A DNA stretch of 64,000 nucleotides, from contig NZ_FUXU01000012.1 of the NCBI RefSeq assembly GCF_900167155.1, positions 18,826-82,825 of the forward strand, written 5' to 3'. A model generated the notes under the pieces. The model was not told the origin of the DNA, ran no database searches, and saw only the letters and a list, made by a program, of their open reading frames with translations. This DNA is from Enterovibrio nigricans DSM 22720 (GTDB lineage Bacteria; Pseudomonadota; Gammaproteobacteria; Enterobacterales; Vibrionaceae). Numbering within the stretch: the first letter of the stretch is position 1; each line of letters starts with the position of its first letter. The position numbers were made by a program, and so were the translations under genes. Positions 1 to 9,524 of the stretch are shown here, piece after piece.

Positions 1-17
1 AGTTCATGAGGCGTTTT

Positions 18-2411
18 ATGAAAACGAAAATTTTAGCCATGATGGTTTCAGCCGCGCTTTTGTCGGCATGTAATGATTCCAGTATTTCAGGTGATTCAAC
101 TTTAGACCCCGGAATTACTGACAGCCTTAACGCACCAACCAAAGTTAACTTCGATCTGTTGGCGAAAAAAACCGTGGTCGTCACCCCGAGTTTTATTGCT
201 GCAGATGCACATGACGGCACGCTGGCTTCCGAAGGAACAGTAGGAAGCAGTGCTTATTCGACAGATATTTCCGACCCTCTGGTTGCGACGGGAAAAACCG
301 ACGGTTGGGGAACGCAATCACCCATCAGCGTGTCATTTACCGGCAACGATCTCGACCCGTCGACAGCGAGCCAAGGCTTTCGTTTGATGGCAAGTATCAA
401 CCCAACGGCATCGTCGAGCACCAATGTAAGCCCCACGTTACTCAAAGAGAACCAAGACTACACCGTGAGTGCGAGTGGAAAAACGCTGACGGTCTCCCTG
501 AAAAAGCCACTCAATCCAGCCGCAGAATACATGTTTGCCATTACCAATGACCTAAAAGATGTCACAGGGGCAAGCGTTGGTATGACACGCTCATATGCGG
601 TGTTAAAAGACAAAGCGGCTCCACCCAGTGATGCGCTGAAGCCCGCACAAGCTATCACTCGTACAGTTGAAGCAGAGTTTGAGAAAGCGGGTGTTGCTGC
701 TGAAGACATTATCTTCTCGACTTGGTTTACCACGGCATCAGCAGGTGATGTCCTCTACGGTGCAAAACAAGCCACCGCGTTTGCAATCGATCAAGGTGCA
801 TCATCAGTTTGGAAAGGGTCAGCCATTGATAGCTCTGTAACAGACGCCGATCTTAGTGCCCTTTTTTCTATCACCGCTCAGGCTGTTGCGCCTACCCAAA
901 CGAACGCAGGCAACACAGTTATTGCCCTTTCGGTAAAACTGCCCTACTTCTTAAGCAAAGAAGCTGGCACTTTCTCATCGACTCCGTGGAAAAGTGGCAT
1001 GCCAAGCTTGGCGGCCATCACGAACATCGTTTCAAACGGCTCCGATGCCGACAAAGCGGCAGTCTTAGGCCAATTAACTGCACTGGGTATTTCGCAGGCG
1101 CAGTTAGCGACTGTTGCGACTGATCCTCAAACACAGGCTGACGTGCTGCCAAAACTTGTCGGCGCAACCCTAACCAAAGCTGACGGCAGTCAGCTTGATG
1201 CCGAGCGTCTTGTAACCCGCTACAGCCCTGTGCCTATGCTGCGTTCTGTAGAAGATGTACCCGTGATGCTGGTCATCCCTAAATCAGCTAACTGTGCCAA
1301 CGGTGCCAAGATGCGAACAGTTATCTTTCAGCACGGCATTACATCGAAAAAAGAGGTACTTACTGATAATGGCGGAATGGGTGCTGATGGCCTTATCGGT
1401 GATAACTGCGTAGCTATTTTCGCCATTGATCACCCTCTTCACGGTGAGCGAGCCATATCCGAACAATTGAGCGCGACGACAGGAAGTGCCGCTGTTTATC
1501 TCAACCTCGCTGCACTGCCTGTTGCACGTGACAACCTGAGACAAAGTGCGATTGACGTCATCAACCTGCGTGCATCCATCGGGCGTATTCTTGCACTGCT
1601 AAAACAAGGCGGGACACTTGCTGCACCGCTTGGCAATCTAGACCCTGATAAAGGCGTCGCTTTTGTTGGCCACTCTCTTGGCGCAATCACTGGTGTTGAT
1701 GTTGGGAATGTTGCAAACCGTTCGGTGAATAACCCAACTGCAGATACTTTTCTTTTCAACATCAATGCTGTGGCACTTGCTAACCCAGGGGCGGGCATTC
1801 CTTATTTGCTGCTCAACTCAGGGTTCTTTGGCGATTTCGTAAAAGGAAGCTTGTTAGCCAGTGCAAATCAAACATTTGCAGGCTTTTGTCAGCAAAATGG
1901 GCTGTCTAATGATTTAAAAACCTGTTTCTCGGTATTTCAAACGAACTCACTAGATGCAGCGTTACAGCCCGCTTATGACGCATTTGGACAATACGCTGTT
2001 GCCGCTCAGATTGTGTTAGATTCGGTAGACCCCATCAATCACGCAGGCTCAATCGGCAGCGACATTCCCGTCTACATGTCTTCTGTGGCTGGTGATGAAA
2101 CCATTCCGAATGCGCTCAAAGAGAAAACCCCTATTAAACCAAGTTCAACGGTTTTCGAGATTTATTCCCCCTCAGGAGGCACATTGCCGCTTATCGAGCC
2201 TTTGGGTTTAAATGCCACGACAGCGTCAGTTTCCGGCCAAACGGTCAAAAGTGCATTGTTGTTTACTGAAGGAGGACACTCTTCGTTGCTTGATACATCG
2301 CCAAGTGCCAATACCAATAAAGAAATGCTAGATCAAATTGCCTCTTTCATTGCTGGTGACGGAAAAACACTTGAAGTTGGTAATAGCGCGATTCTTTCTA
2401 CCTCCCAATAA
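18..2411 (+). CDS. volA: VolA/Pla-1/cef-family surface lipase (lipoprotein)
   Basis: Predicted outer-membrane or surface lipoprotein acting as an extracellular (lyso)phospholipase, freeing fatty acids from host or environmental lipids. The start at 18 is preferred over the ATG at 6 because GAGG at 8-11 sits 6 bases before it and gives a compact signal peptide ending in the lipobox LLSAC, with the lipidated Cys at residue 18. The N-terminal half resembles the bacterial virulence-factor lipase N domain. The C-terminal alpha/beta-hydrolase domain has the nucleophile motif GHSLG (Ser553), with Asp693 (GDET) and His754 (GGHSS) as likely triad partners. In Vibrio cholerae volA lies next to a fadL-type porin gene. 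Here the upstream neighbour is outside the window. At 797 residues it appears full length. Confidence 0.88.
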   Translation: MKTKILAMMVSAALLSACNDSSISGDSTLDPGITDSLNAPTKVNFDLLAKKTVVVTPSFIAADAHDGTLASEGTVGSSAYSTDISDPLVATGKTDGWGTQSPISVSFTGNDLDPSTASQGFRLMASINPTASSSTNVSPTLLKENQDYTVSASGKTLTVSLKKPLNPAAEYMFAITNDLKDVTGASVGMTRSYAVLKDKAAPPSDALKPAQAITRTVEAEFEKAGVAAEDIIFSTWFTTASAGDVLYGAKQATAFAIDQGASSVWKGSAIDSSVTDADLSALFSITAQAVAPTQTNAGNTVIALSVKLPYFLSKEAGTFSSTPWKSGMPSLAAITNIVSNGSDADKAAVLGQLTALGISQAQLATVATDPQTQADVLPKLVGATLTKADGSQLDAERLVTRYSPVPMLRSVEDVPVMLVIPKSANCANGAKMRTVIFQHGITSKKEVLTDNGGMGADGLIGDNCVAIFAIDHPLHGERAISEQLSATTGSAAVYLNLAALPVARDNLRQSAIDVINLRASIGRILALLKQGGTLAAPLGNLDPDKGVAFVGHSLGAITGVDVGNVANRSVNNPTADTFLFNINAVALANPGAGIPYLLLNSGFFGDFVKGSLLASANQTFAGFCQQNGLSNDLKTCFSVFQTNSLDAALQPAYDAFGQYAVAAQIVLDSVDPINHAGSIGSDIPVYMSSVAGDETIPNALKEKTPIKPSSTVFEIYSPSGGTLPLIEPLGLNATTASVSGQTVKSALLFTEGGHSSLLDTSPSANTNKEMLDQIASFIAGDGKTLEVGNSAILSTSQ

Positions 2412-2441
2412 AAGGCTGTAGCCCGCCCAATCCCTGCTTCA

Positions 2442-2480
2442 AAGGCCTATTTGCGTAGGCCTTCTTCTTTTTTTCTCTTT
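2442..2480 (+). terminator. Rho-independent terminator after volA
   Basis: A perfect 8-bp stem (AAGGCCTA/TAGGCCTT) with a 6-base loop is followed by a pyrimidine run rich in T. It lies 31 bases after the lipase stop codon. Confidence 0.85.
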
Positions 2481-2598
2481 CCGTTAATTTCCTCTCGACA
2501 ATGTAAAAAAAACGCGCAAACTGTGTTTTTTTGTGACATCAATCTTTTTAGGACGTTTTTTCGCCGGGATTGGGCGAGTTTTGTAGGGATAAGAAGTA

Positions 2599-3921
2599 AT
2601 GAATCCAGTAGTCGTTTCCGTCTGTGTGATGCTGTTGTTAGCTCTATTACGAGTTAATGTCGTTGTCGCGTTGACCTTTAGTGCCATTCTTGGCGGTATT
2701 GTGAGTGGCATGAGTTTGCCCGATACCATTTCAGCGTTCGAAGGTGGTTTAGGCGGTGGTGCGACCATCGCGTTGAGCTATGCCATGCTAGGCACCTTTG
2801 CCGTCGCTATCAATCGCTCGGGCATCACAGATCTGCTTGCCCAATCAGTAATTCGTAAACTTAATGGCCGAGACAGTGCAAAAGGGTCTGCTGCACTCAA
2901 ATACTCTGTGCTCGTTGTGTTGGGTTTGCTGGCGATTTCTTCACAAAATGCCATCCCTGTGCACATTGCTTTTATCCCTATTGTTATTCCACCTCTTTTG
3001 CATGTATTTGCAAAACTCAAGATGGACCGCCGTCTGGTTGCATGTGTTCTGACATTTGGTTTGATTACACCCTACATGGTGTTACCGATTGGCTTTGGCG
3101 GCATCTTCCTTAACAATATTCTTTTAAAAAACCTGCACGACAATGGTTTGGATGTGGTCGCAAGCCAAGTCCCGCATGCAATGCTATTGCCAGCCGCGGG
3201 CATGTTGTTTGGTGTCCTGATGGCTGTCTTTATCAGCTACCGTAAACCCCGTGAATATTCGGAAGAACTGATCCTAGCCGCTGAGCCTGAGAAAGCAGAA
3301 TTCAAACCTTGGAACATCTGGGTGGCAGTGATTGCCATTATTGTCACTCTCGGCGCACAGCTTTACACCGGCTCCATGATAGTCGGCGCATTGGCTGGTT
3401 TTATGGTGTTTACGTTTGGCGGTGTCATCAAGTGGAAAGACTCCCACGATGTATTCACACGCGGCGTACACATGATGGCGATGATCGGCTTTATTATGAT
3501 TTCTGCGGCAGGCTTTGCGGCAGTGATGAAAGCCACAGGCGGTGTGGAAACACTGGTTGCCTCACTATCATCAAGCATTGGCGACAATAAGCCACTTGCG
3601 GCACTGTTAATGTTGGTTGTTGGTCTGTTGGTCACCATGGGCATTGGTTCATCATTCTCGACAATTCCAATCATCGCAACCATCTATGTTCCACTGGCAC
3701 TAGCGTTTGGCTTTTCGCCAATGGCAACCATTGCTCTGGTTGGCACCGCCGCAGCATTGGGTGATGCTGGCTCTCCAGCCTCGGATTCAACGCTGGGGCC
3801 AACATCTGGTTTGAATAGTGACGGCCAGCACGAACACATTTGGGATACGGTCGTGCCGACCTTTATCCACTACAACCTGCCGCTTATTGCATTCGGTTGG
3901 TTGGCTGCAATGACGCTATAA
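2599..3921 (+). CDS. Na+/H+ antiporter-family membrane transporter (YuiF type)
   Basis: A 440-residue, very hydrophobic inner-membrane protein with about 11-12 predicted transmembrane segments. It resembles the Na+/H+ antiporter superfamily proteins found as single genes in vibrios and as YuiF in Bacillus, where at least one relative is an amino-acid carrier, so the substrate is uncertain. Visible family features are a Gly-rich N-terminal stretch ([19 protein letters not shown]) and a C-terminal segment rich in small residues ([18 protein letters not shown]), probably a re-entrant substrate-binding loop. It is a single-gene unit with terminators on both sides. The leader 2481-2598 has a T-rich tract but no clear promoter, and the ribosome-binding site (AGAAG) is weak. 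Confidence 0.75.
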   Translation: MNPVVVSVCVMLLLALLRVNVVVALTFSAILGGIVSGMSLPDTISAFEGGLGGGATIALSYAMLGTFAVAINRSGITDLLAQSVIRKLNGRDSAKGSAALKYSVLVVLGLLAISSQNAIPVHIAFIPIVIPPLLHVFAKLKMDRRLVACVLTFGLITPYMVLPIGFGGIFLNNILLKNLHDNGLDVVASQVPHAMLLPAAGMLFGVLMAVFISYRKPREYSEELILAAEPEKAEFKPWNIWVAVIAIIVTLGAQLYTGSMIVGALAGFMVFTFGGVIKWKDSHDVFTRGVHMMAMIGFIMISAAGFAAVMKATGGVETLVASLSSSIGDNKPLAALLMLVVGLLVTMGIGSSFSTIPIIATIYVPLALAFGFSPMATIALVGTAAALGDAGSPASDSTLGPTSGLNSDGQHEHIWDTVVPTFIHYNLPLIAFGWLAAMTL

Positions 3922-3952
3922 GTCAGTACCCGTAGCTAAAACAGCAAGATAC

Positions 3953-3982
3953 AAAAAAGCCGCTGACATCAGCGGCTTTTTT
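3953..3982. terminator. Bidirectional terminator between antiporter gene and grxD
   Basis: A 14-bp perfect stem, AAAAAAGCCGCTGA paired with TCAGCGGCTTTTTT, has A and T runs on its two sides, so it can terminate both converging transcripts. Confidence 0.92.
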
Positions 3983-3998
3983 CATCTCACTCGAAAAC

Positions 3999-4337
3999 TT
4001 ATTCGTTTTCTGCAGCATCACGGCGTGCTGCTGCTTCTTTGATCATTGGCTGAAGTTCACCTTTCTGGAACATTTCCAGAATAATGTCACAACCACCGAT
4101 CAACTCACCATCAATCCACAACTGTGGGAAAGTCGGCCATTGCGCGTAGATTGGCAGCTCAGCGCGGATATCTGGGTTTTGTAAGATATCTACGTATGCG
4201 AATTTCTCACCACACGTCATCAGAGCCTGGCTAGCCTGAGACGAGAAGCCACAGCTAGGTAGCTTAGGCGAACCTTTCATGTATAGCAGAATTGCGTTTT
4301 CTTCGATCTGCTGTTTAATTTTATCAATAGTTTCCAT
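3999..4337 (-). CDS. grxD: Monothiol glutaredoxin GrxD
   Basis: A 112-residue monothiol CGFS glutaredoxin that binds a glutathione-ligated [2Fe-2S] cluster and acts in Fe-S cluster transfer and iron homeostasis in the cytoplasm. The active-site motif SCGFS puts the single Cys at residue 29. The glutathione-binding WPTFPQLW segment and GGCDI are also present. The start at 4337 is chosen because GAGGAA lies just upstream and the protein then begins METIDKI, matching the E. coli protein; a GTG 15 bases further upstream is in frame but has no ribosome-binding site. It is divergent from sodB, a common arrangement in vibrios that pairs two iron/oxidative-stress genes. Confidence 0.96.
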   Translation of the reverse strand: METIDKIKQQIEENAILLYMKGSPKLPSCGFSSQASQALMTCGEKFAYVDILQNPDIRAELPIYAQWPTFPQLWIDGELIGGCDIILEMFQKGELQPMIKEAAARRDAAENE

Positions 4338-4468
4338 TACTTCCTCGAACACAAAGCGTGATGATTACATCGATTCTAACTGGGAAATGCTCGGAAAAAA
4401 ACGCCTAAAGTTTGTAGGGGCAAATTCCCTCCATTTTTTTAAAATTCTTCTTTTAATAAAGTAAAAAC

Positions 4469-4499
4469 TTGCTAAACTATTCCGCAGTTAGCCTATAAG
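4469..4499 (+). promoter_or_regulatory. Possible sodB promoter
   Basis: TTGCTA (4469-4474) and TATAAG (4494-4499) lie upstream of sodB, but the 19-base spacer is longer than ideal, so this is only a candidate. Just before the gene, at about 4569-4579, a GGGG-AGA-CCCC dyad could form a small hairpin in the 5' leader. Confidence 0.3.
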
Positions 4500-4601
4500 T
4501 AGATACGTCAGCCTACAGGTAAGCACTCTTAAAGTGTAAGACAAATCTACAGGAAGCAATAAAGTCAGGGGGAGACCCCGTCTATCATGGAGAATCGAGT
4601 A

Positions 4602-5186
4602 ATGGCATTTCAACTACCAGCTCTTCCTTACGAAAAAAATGCTCTAGAGCCACATATCTCTCAAGAGACTCTGGAATACCACTACGGCAAACACCACAAC
4701 ACTTACGTGGTTAAGCTGAATGGCCTGATCGAAGGTACTGAGCTTGAAAGCAAATCTCTGGAAGAGATCATCAAGACTTCTACCGGCGGTGTATTTAACA
4801 ACGCTGCTCAAATCTGGAACCACACGTTTTACTGGCACTGCCTGAGCCCAAATGGCGGCGGCGAGCCTACGGGTGACGTTGCAGACGCTATCGCGAAATC
4901 TTTCGGTTCTTTTGAAGAATTCAAAGCAAAATTCACTGATTCAGCAATCAACAACTTCGGTTCTTCTTGGACTTGGTTGGTGAAAAAAGCTGACGGTTCT
5001 CTGGATATCGTTAACACGTCAAACGCGGGTACACCTCTTACTGAAGAAGGCGTAACGCCACTGCTGACTGTTGACCTGTGGGAACACGCGTACTACATCG
5101 ATTTCCGCAACCTGCGTCCAGACTACATGAACGCGTTCTGGGCACTGGTTAACTGGGAATTCGTTGCACAAAATCTGGCAGCGTAA
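4602..5186 (+). CDS. sodB: Superoxide dismutase [Fe] SodB
   Basis: A 194-residue cytoplasmic superoxide dismutase that converts superoxide to oxygen and hydrogen peroxide. The metal ligands are visible: His27 (EYHYGKHH), the His in NHTFYWHC, and the Asp and His of DLWEHAYYIDF. The pattern around GGGEPTG and AINNFGSSW fits the iron form. The start at 4602 (MAFQLP) follows GGAGA at 4589-4593; the ATG at 4587 would add five residues not seen in the family. It is divergent from grxD and followed by a strong terminator, so it is probably monocistronic. In enterics and vibrios sodB is controlled by Fur through the RyhB small RNA. I did not find a clear Fur box here. Confidence 0.97.
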   Translation: MAFQLPALPYEKNALEPHISQETLEYHYGKHHNTYVVKLNGLIEGTELESKSLEEIIKTSTGGVFNNAAQIWNHTFYWHCLSPNGGGEPTGDVADAIAKSFGSFEEFKAKFTDSAINNFGSSWTWLVKKADGSLDIVNTSNAGTPLTEEGVTPLLTVDLWEHAYYIDFRNLRPDYMNAFWALVNWEFVAQNLAA

Positions 5187-5210
5187 TTTCTGGCTATTGC
5201 CTTAGAATAG

Positions 5211-5242
5211 AAAAATACCTCGCCTCGGCGGGGTATTTTTTT
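5211..5242 (+). terminator. Rho-independent terminator after sodB
   Basis: The stem AATACCTCGCC/GGCGGGGTATT (one G-T pair) is followed by a run of T. Confidence 0.92.
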
Positions 5243-5280
5243 GCCTGCGGTTTTGTGGCACCAACAGCAGTGGTAAGGAT

Positions 5281-5310
5281 AAAAAAACCGCTGCACGAGC
5301 AGCGGTTCTT
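5281..5310 (-). terminator. Rho-independent terminator after asd
   Basis: Read on the minus strand, a 9-bp stem AACCGCTGC/GCAGCGGTT with a 4-base loop runs into seven T residues. It lies 17 bases beyond the asd stop codon. Confidence 0.92.
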
Positions 5311-5327
5311 CAGTGTCGAAGTTTTAC

Positions 5328-6446
5328 TTAAGCAACTTCAGACAGGATAATGCGGAGCGTACGACGCAATGGCTCTGCTGCACCCCACAACAACTGGTCG
5401 CCGACAGTAAACGCGTTGAGGTAATCGTCGCCCATCGCCATTTTGCGTAAACGACCCACAGGAATAGACAATGTGCCAGTGACTTTTGCAGGAGACAATT
5501 CCTGAACGGTCATGTCACGCTCGTTCGGGATCACTTTTACCCAATCATTGTGCGCAGCGATGATGCTTTCGATTTCGTCCAATGGAACGTTTTTCTTCAG
5601 CTTCAGCGTCAATGCCTGGCTGTGACAACGCATCGCACCGATACGGACACAAGTACCATCAATTGGAATTGGGCTGTCTTGGAGACCCAAAATCTTGTTG
5701 GTTTCTACCGTGCCTTTCCATTCTTCTTTGCTCTGGCCGTTTTCGCGTTTCACATCAATCCATGGGATCAATGAACCTGCCAAGGGTGCGCCAAATTCAG
5801 ACGTTGGGAAATTTGCCGAACGTTGAGTCTCTGCCACTTTACGGTCAATATCGAGAATAGACGTTGAAGGGTTCGCCAGATCCATGCTTACGGAGTCATT
5901 TATCACGCCCATTTGGCTGATAAGCTCCCGCATGTTTTTCGCACCTGCACCCGAAGCTGCCTGATAAGTTTGAGATGTCATCCACTCAACCAGACCTGCT
6001 TGGTACAATCCACCCACCGCCATCAGCATCAAGCTAACGGTGCAGTTACCACCCACATAGGCTTTCGTGCCTTGGTGAATGCCTTCTTGAATTTGTTTAA
6101 AGTTAACTGGGTCCAACGTGATGATAGAATCGTCTTTCATACGTAAAGACGAAGCGGCATCGATCCAGAAACCCTTCCAGCCTGCGGCTAACAGCTTTGG
6201 ATACACTTCATCGGTATAACTGCCGCCTTGGCAGGTGACGATAATGTCTAGCGTTTTCAGGCTTTCAATATCAAACGCATTTTGCAGAAGACCTGCATCT
6301 TTACCATAGTTTGGTGCAGGGATACCTACTTGAGAGGTGCTATAGAAAACGGGCTCAATAACATCAAAGTCACGCTCTTCTACCATGCGCTGCATCAGTA
6401 CGGAGCCAACCATACCTCGCCAGCCTACTAAACCTACTCTTTTCAT
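5328..6446 (-). CDS. asd: Aspartate-semialdehyde dehydrogenase
   Basis: A 372-residue NADPH-dependent enzyme that reduces aspartyl phosphate to aspartate semialdehyde, the branch point for lysine/diaminopimelate, methionine and threonine synthesis. It is the long gamma-proteobacterial form (E. coli about 367 residues). The N-terminal nucleotide-binding motif GWRGMVGS, the active-site Cys in GGNCTVSLM and the substrate-binding [10 protein letters not shown] segment are all visible. The start codon ATG at 6446 is preceded by AAGGAGTG. It stands alone, with its own terminator, and is divergent from the nhaC locus as in V. cholerae. Confidence 0.97.
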   Translation of the reverse strand: MKRVGLVGWRGMVGSVLMQRMVEERDFDVIEPVFYSTSQVGIPAPNYGKDAGLLQNAFDIESLKTLDIIVTCQGGSYTDEVYPKLLAAGWKGFWIDAASSLRMKDDSIITLDPVNFKQIQEGIHQGTKAYVGGNCTVSLMLMAVGGLYQAGLVEWMTSQTYQAASGAGAKNMRELISQMGVINDSVSMDLANPSTSILDIDRKVAETQRSANFPTSEFGAPLAGSLIPWIDVKRENGQSKEEWKGTVETNKILGLQDSPIPIDGTCVRIGAMRCHSQALTLKLKKNVPLDEIESIIAAHNDWVKVIPNERDMTVQELSPAKVTGTLSIPVGRLRKMAMGDDYLNAFTVGDQLLWGAAEPLRRTLRIILSEVA

Positions 6447-6860
6447 TAGTACTCACACTCCTTGTTTAATCTTCTGTACCTATCTTGAAAATTAACGACA
6501 CAAATAACAAGCAAAAACTGAATCTTTTTGCAGCTAAACGTTAAAACTCACAGCAAAGTGGCGTGTTTTTTCAACAACACAGCCAGAAGGAACAAGATGC
6601 AAACACTCTCGATGGTAACAATATGAATTGATTGCATTTATATCCGCAGTTAAGAATATAATGCCAACAATCATATATATAACTACCCCATGGAAAATTC
6701 ACAGTTACAAGCGCCACATTAAGCCAAATTGATAGCATTAATCGCCGTCCATTTACACATCCTCATACATTATAGAAACAAACCCACCCCAACGAACAGC
6801 GCTAACAATTAACAAAACCACTCGATCACACAAACCCTCAAAAACAAACACTTCACACCG
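6447..6860. other. AT-rich intergenic region upstream of asd
   Basis: No gene is seen. The stretch is clearly more AT-rich than its surroundings and contains short A/T runs (for example 6644-6690). It presumably holds the asd promoter. I could not pick a convincing -35/-10 pair or a known riboswitch core. Confidence 0.5.
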
Positions 6861-7032
6861 TCAACGCGGAGAAATGTAAATACTTGTTACCCCTGCAGAC
6901 AGTATTTCGCTAAAGTATGCGTCCGCCGCCAGGAAGGTAGTAATGAAAGCCCACCAAACCTGCAGCCTGAGGTTGTTTCGGTACATTTCGGCAGGAGCCA
7001 AAAGGGCCTTACTCTTAAGAAAGGTTTGAGAT
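6861..7032 (+). promoter_or_regulatory. Candidate structured 5' leader of nhaC
   Basis: An abrupt change from AT-rich to mixed composition occurs just before nhaC. Several segments can pair in a nested way: GCGGA (6865-6869) with TCCGC (6922-6926), enclosing AAATACT (6878-6884) with AGTATTT (6901-6907). Separately, AACCT (6957-6961) can pair with AGGTT (6970-6974), or alternatively CCTGC with GCAGG near 6990. Mutually exclusive stems of this sort suggest a regulated leader, but I do not recognise any riboswitch class in it. Function is unknown. Confidence 0.3.
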
Positions 7033-8469
7033 ATGCAACAACACTCGGCGCGACTACCTTCCCTTTTCCAAGTTTTCGCTGCGCTTGGTCTGTTCCTGTT
7101 ACTGGCATTTTCGTTTACAGCGAAGTTAAATCTTCCTATCCAGTTGGCTTTATACATTGGCTGGTTCGTGGTTATTGGTTTAGGCATTCGGCTCGGTCAT
7201 CGATATAAAGACCTTGAGCACGCTGCGACCCAGGGTATTTCAAATGGCTTAGGTGCAGTGCTTATCCTGTTAGCCGTGGGTTCCCTCGTCGGAACATAGA
7301 TTGCGGGCGGTATCGTTCCAACCATCATTTATTACGGTTTAAAAGCCATTCATCCATCCATATTCCTCGCCGCTACCATGATTATTTGTTCACTGACTGC
7401 GCTGGCTACTGGCACGTCTTGGGGGGCGGCAGGTACTGCCGGTATCGCAATGATGGGGATTGGACAAGGCTTAGGGGTGCCTGCGCCTGTCACCGCTGGT
7501 GCCGTGCTGTCAGGCTGCTATTTCGGGGACAAAATGTCGCCATTGTCTGACTCTGTGATCCTTGCTTTTTCGATGTCTGGTGTTGAGATTGTCGAACACA
7601 TCAAAGGCATGCTGCCAATCGCATTGATTAGCTACATCATCACAGCGCTGATGTTTACTGCATTTGGTCTTCACTACACTGGCAATGTCGATATGGCTCA
7701 GGTGTCTGATGTGATTGCCGCAATGGACAAGCAATTCATTATTACACCCTTCTCCTTTATTCCCGTTGCTATCGTGCTCGTACTGTTGGCCCTGCGTTTA
7801 CCATCTTTCCCCGTGATTTCTCTCGGTTCAGTACTGGGTATTGTATGGGCGATCGTGGTTCAAGGCATGAACCCGCTGGATGCCATTAATACCGCTTGGG
7901 CACCCTATTCAATTACGTCAGGTGTCAGCTTTATCGACGCCATCCTTAATCGTGGTGGTATGGAGTCGATGCTAGGTTCAGTGGCGGTTATCGTTTTCGG
8001 TCTCGGTTTCGGCGGACTGTTGGATAAAGTGGGTGTTCTTGAAACCATTGCGAAGATTTTTGAACGTAAAGTTAACTCAGCAGGTAGTCTGGCGACATCG
8101 ACCATCGCGACAGCATTCTTGGGGAACGTATTTGGTTCAGCGATGTATGTTTCACTGATCCTGACGCCAAAAATTTGCGCGAAAAACTATGACCGTTTAG
8201 GGTTCAAACGCAAGAACCTCTCTCGCAATGCAGAGTTCGGCGGGACGCTAACATCGGGTATGGTGCCTTGGAGCGACAACGGTATTTATATGGCAAGTAT
8301 TCTGGGTGTCGCAACCTTGTCTTATGCGCCGTTTATGTGGCTGAGCTTCGTCTGTATTTTAGTGACAATTGTGACTTCTTATATGGGGTGGTTTGTGAAC
8401 CCATGCAAACCAACAGGGTCTATGACGACTGTGCCAAAATGTGCCAATGCACAAATTCAAAACGCATAA
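7033..8469 (+). pseudogene. nhaC: nhaC Na+/H+ antiporter interrupted by an in-frame TAG
   Basis: The reading frame from ATG 7033 encodes an NhaC-family Na+/H+ antiporter of about 478 residues but is broken by TAG at 7297-7299 (codon 89). Reading continues in the same frame without another stop to 8469. Family members have Trp at this point (GTW followed by IAGG-IVP), so one TGG-to-TAG change explains it. Downstream the conserved segments are intact: GTSWGAAGTAGIAMMGIG, SGCYFGDKMSPLSDS, FLGNVFGSAMYVS and SGMVPWSDNG. A downstream ATG at 7378 could restart translation but would lose about three N-terminal helices. No product of normal length is expected unless the codon is read through or the base is a sequence error. 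In V. cholerae nhaC also neighbours asd. Confidence 0.88.
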
Positions 8470-8480
8470 TTTCTTATTGA

Positions 8481-8507
8481 GATAGGGCGTTCTATATACG
8501 CCCTATC
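8481..8507 (+). terminator. Perfect hairpin after nhaC, weak terminator
   Basis: A 10-bp perfect inverted repeat, GATAGGGCGT/ACGCCCTATC with a 7-base loop, lies 11 bases after the nhaC stop. No T run follows, so it may stabilise the 3' end rather than terminate efficiently. Confidence 0.45.
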
Positions 8508-8582
8508 TACGCTTCTCCGCCAAACCCTACTTTGAACCCACCCGCAACCTACCGCTGTTGCACAAATATCACACCAAATTAT

Positions 8583-8626
8583 TCACTTTTCATAAGCCAC
8601 ATTTCAGTGCTCATCACTTTTCATAA
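8583..8626 (+). repeat. 13-bp direct repeat, 31-bp period, upstream of yjiH
   Basis: TCACTTTTCATAA occurs at 8583-8595 and again, identically, at 8614-8626. The 31-bp spacing is about three helical turns, which suggests paired sites for a transcription regulator on one DNA face. The repeats lie in the 326-base gap between nhaC and the yjiH-yjiG-peptidase operon, which otherwise shows no gene. Confidence 0.5.
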
Positions 8627-8795
8627 CAAATGACTTCGTTACCAATAGCCACCAATGACGATCAAGATCTCATTTTCATGCAATTCATCGCATTGCGGTG
8701 GTTTTATGTAGCCCATATTGACCCCTGTCAATTTCCGTTTTCCAGTCTGAAGCACAATCGATTCGTTCAATTTTATCTTTGTTTGAGGGAACAAT

Positions 8796-9524
8796 ATGTC
8801 GCAACCGGCAAACTCAGACCGCAAAGTCACTATCGGCGCCTATATTGCGCTGGCATTTGCAGTCGTATTCTTTTCTGGCCTTCTCCAATCTAATCAATGG
8901 TATGGCATTTTCGATTTCACCACGCTAAATGGCTCGTTCGGTAGCGTCGTTTACTCTGTAAATGAAACTGCTGACGGTATTCAAACTGCCGCAACATCAA
9001 TGCGTGGTAAAGGCGGTAGCGGTGCTCGTGACGGTTTCATGTTCGCCCTGACCCTGATCCCAACCGTAATGTTTGCTCTTGGTATGATTAATGTTCTGGA
9101 GCACTACGGTGCACTTGAAGCCGCGCGCAAACTTTTAACACCTCTTCTGCGCCCACTGATGAACGTTCCTGGTAACACAGGTTTGGCCCTGATTGCTTCT
9201 TTGCAAAGTACGGATGCGGGTGCAGCGATGACTCGCCAGCTCAAAGATGAGGGGCAACTCACCAAGCGTGAAGCTGACATCTTTACCATGTTCCAGTTCT
9301 CTGCTGGCGCCACCATCGTTAACTTCTTCTCGTCAGGCGCGGTACTGTTCACCCTGACACTGGTTGACGGCTCGATGGCTGTTACATCATCAATCGGCCT
9401 GGCCGTCGGCGTTATGTTTATCTTCAAATTTGTCGGCGCAAACCTGTTCCGTGTTTACCTGAACATCACGGAAGGCAAAGAAGACAAAGCCAACAACGCA
9501 TCGCTGACTGAGGAGAAAGCATAA
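8796..9524 (+). CDS. yjiH: YjiH-type nucleoside-recognition (Gate) membrane protein
   Basis: A 242-residue integral membrane protein with about five predicted helices, of the Gate/nucleoside-recognition family that includes E. coli YjiH and the spore protein SpmA. A substrate has not been established for YjiH in general. Visible features include the conserved core VPGNTGLALIASLQSTDAGAA and FQFSAGATIVNFFSSG. The stop overlaps the start of the next gene by one base (TAATG), so the two are translationally coupled and probably form one two-part permease. In E. coli yjiH-yjiG lie beside iadA, an isoaspartyl dipeptidase gene. Here a peptidase again follows, which points to a dipeptide or acidic amino-acid derivative as the substrate (inference). 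Confidence 0.82.
   Translation: MSQPANSDRKVTIGAYIALAFAVVFFSGLLQSNQWYGIFDFTTLNGSFGSVVYSVNETADGIQTAATSMRGKGGSGARDGFMFALTLIPTVMFALGMINVLEHYGALEAARKLLTPLLRPLMNVPGNTGLALIASLQSTDAGAAMTRQLKDEGQLTKREADIFTMFQFSAGATIVNFFSSGAVLFTLTLVDGSMAVTSSIGLAVGVMFIFKFVGANLFRVYLNITEGKEDKANNASLTEEKA

Noticed and set aside
6861..7032. Lysine riboswitch upstream of nhaC
   Set aside because: The conserved AGAGGNGC and GCCGAAG-type core segments of the lysine element are not present on the plus strand.
6861..7187. 108-aa minus-strand ORF over the nhaC leader and start
   Set aside because: It overlaps the nhaC coding start, has no ribosome-binding site and matches no family I recognise.
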